DNA of 7,240 nucleotides, from assembly GCA_008501655.1 (NCBI GenBank), contig QQUK01000005.1, positions 1 to 7,240 on the forward strand. The letters run 5' to 3'. Numbering within the stretch: position 1 is the first letter of the stretch; the number at the start of each line of letters is the position of its first letter. The notes under the pieces were generated by a model, which saw only the letters and a list, made by a program, of their open reading frames with translations, did no database searches and was not told where the DNA came from. This document shows positions 7,005-7,240 of the stretch, in pieces. The DNA is from Calditrichota bacterium. GTDB lineage: Bacteria > Zixibacteria > MSB-5A5 > GN15 > FEB-12. Both the position numbers and the translations under genes were made by a program.

Positions 7005-7240
7005 ATTTTATATTTTTCGAAAAATTCACCTACTAAATAATGCGATCCGATTACTATAATAATATCGGCGTTGGAACTTGTTTTCACAACAGATTTATAT
7101 GCAGTTTCTAATCGTCCATATTTTTTAACCGGTACATTTTTAAAATCAATCGAACGGATTAAGTCGTTGATATCAGTGCTTCGTTTTGTAGAGAGTGGTA
7201 CGATATTGTACTGTAAACTGATTTTTGCAAGGAGATGAAA
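7001..7240 (-). CDS. folC: FolC C-terminal fragment (dihydrofolate/folylpolyglutamate synthase), gene continues past the window
   Basis: Only the last 79 residues are in the window; the 5' part lies beyond 7240. The recognisable piece is the end of the Mur-ligase-type C-terminal domain: a segment like VPLSTKRSTDINDLIRSI, then ETAYKSVVKTSSNADIIIVI running into GSHYLVGEFF, which matches the G-S-x-Y-L-V-G-E ending typical of FolC. The enzyme adds glutamate to dihydropteroate and/or folates using ATP in the cytoplasm. The ATP and folate sites are in the missing part, so activity cannot be judged. The TGA stop at 7001-7003 is nested in the ATG of the downstream kinase (four-base overlap), a strong hint of co-translation. 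Assignment rests on the short tail motif and the frame being open across the whole segment; other Mur-ligase relatives are less likely. Confidence 0.78.
   Translation of the reverse strand, partial: FHLLAKISLQYNIVPLSTKRSTDINDLIRSIDFKNVPVKKYGRLETAYKSVVKTSSNADIIIVIGSHYLVGEFFEKYKI

Noticed and set aside
7012..7025. Perfect 14-base palindrome ATTTTTCGAAAAAT near the kinase start
   Set aside because: It lies inside the coding end of folC (codons for EFFEKY) in AT-rich sequence, and no second copy was noticed. Chance and codon use explain it adequately.

Overview
The window is moderately AT-rich and gene-dense. It holds the near-complete 3' part of a membrane antiporter gene on the + strand (2-1144), which converges on a long run of minus-strand genes filling the rest (1212-7240). 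Read in the direction of transcription, the minus-strand genes are: the end of folC (folate glutamylation), a soluble GAF sensor histidine kinase, a receiver-GAF-GAF-histidine kinase, a sigma-54-dependent NtrC-type response regulator, and a small protein that looks like a GGDEF domain without its catalytic residues. No tRNA, rRNA, CRISPR array, insertion sequence or phage gene is visible. The style (soluble multi-GAF kinases, an NtrC regulator, AT-rich codons, few strong Shine-Dalgarno sites) suits an environmental Gram-negative bacterium, possibly of the Fibrobacteres-Chlorobi-Bacteroidetes side of the tree. That placement is a guess and no marker in the window fixes it.

Layout. At 7001-7240 folC ends with its TGA inside the ATG of the first kinase (ATGA overlap). 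The first kinase (5568-7004) overlaps the second (3443-5584) by 17 bases, so these three genes are probably one translationally coupled operon. A 101-base gap with a plausible sigma-70 promoter separates them from the NtrC-type regulator (1911-3341). A 257-base gap then contains a good sigma-70 promoter for the small degenerate GGDEF gene (1212-1652). A hairpin at 1149-1179 lies between that gene and the convergent antiporter gene.

How the genes may work together. Both kinases lack membrane segments and should sense intracellular signals through GAF domains. The second has an intact receiver at its N-terminus, so the first kinase could phosphorylate it and tune its activity. Either kinase could phosphorylate Asp55 of the NtrC-type regulator, which has everything needed to open sigma-54 promoters (Walker A and B, GAFTGA, Fis-type helix-turn-helix). 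No sigma-54 promoter was found in the window, so the target genes probably lie elsewhere. The least ordinary items are the antiporter with Ser-Asn where relatives carry the ion-binding Asp pair, the GGDEF-fold protein lacking a GGDEF motif, the lysine-rich tail of the first kinase, and the two-kinase, receiver-first arrangement. Nothing here amounts to a clearly new system; the window is mainly an atypical two-component cascade.
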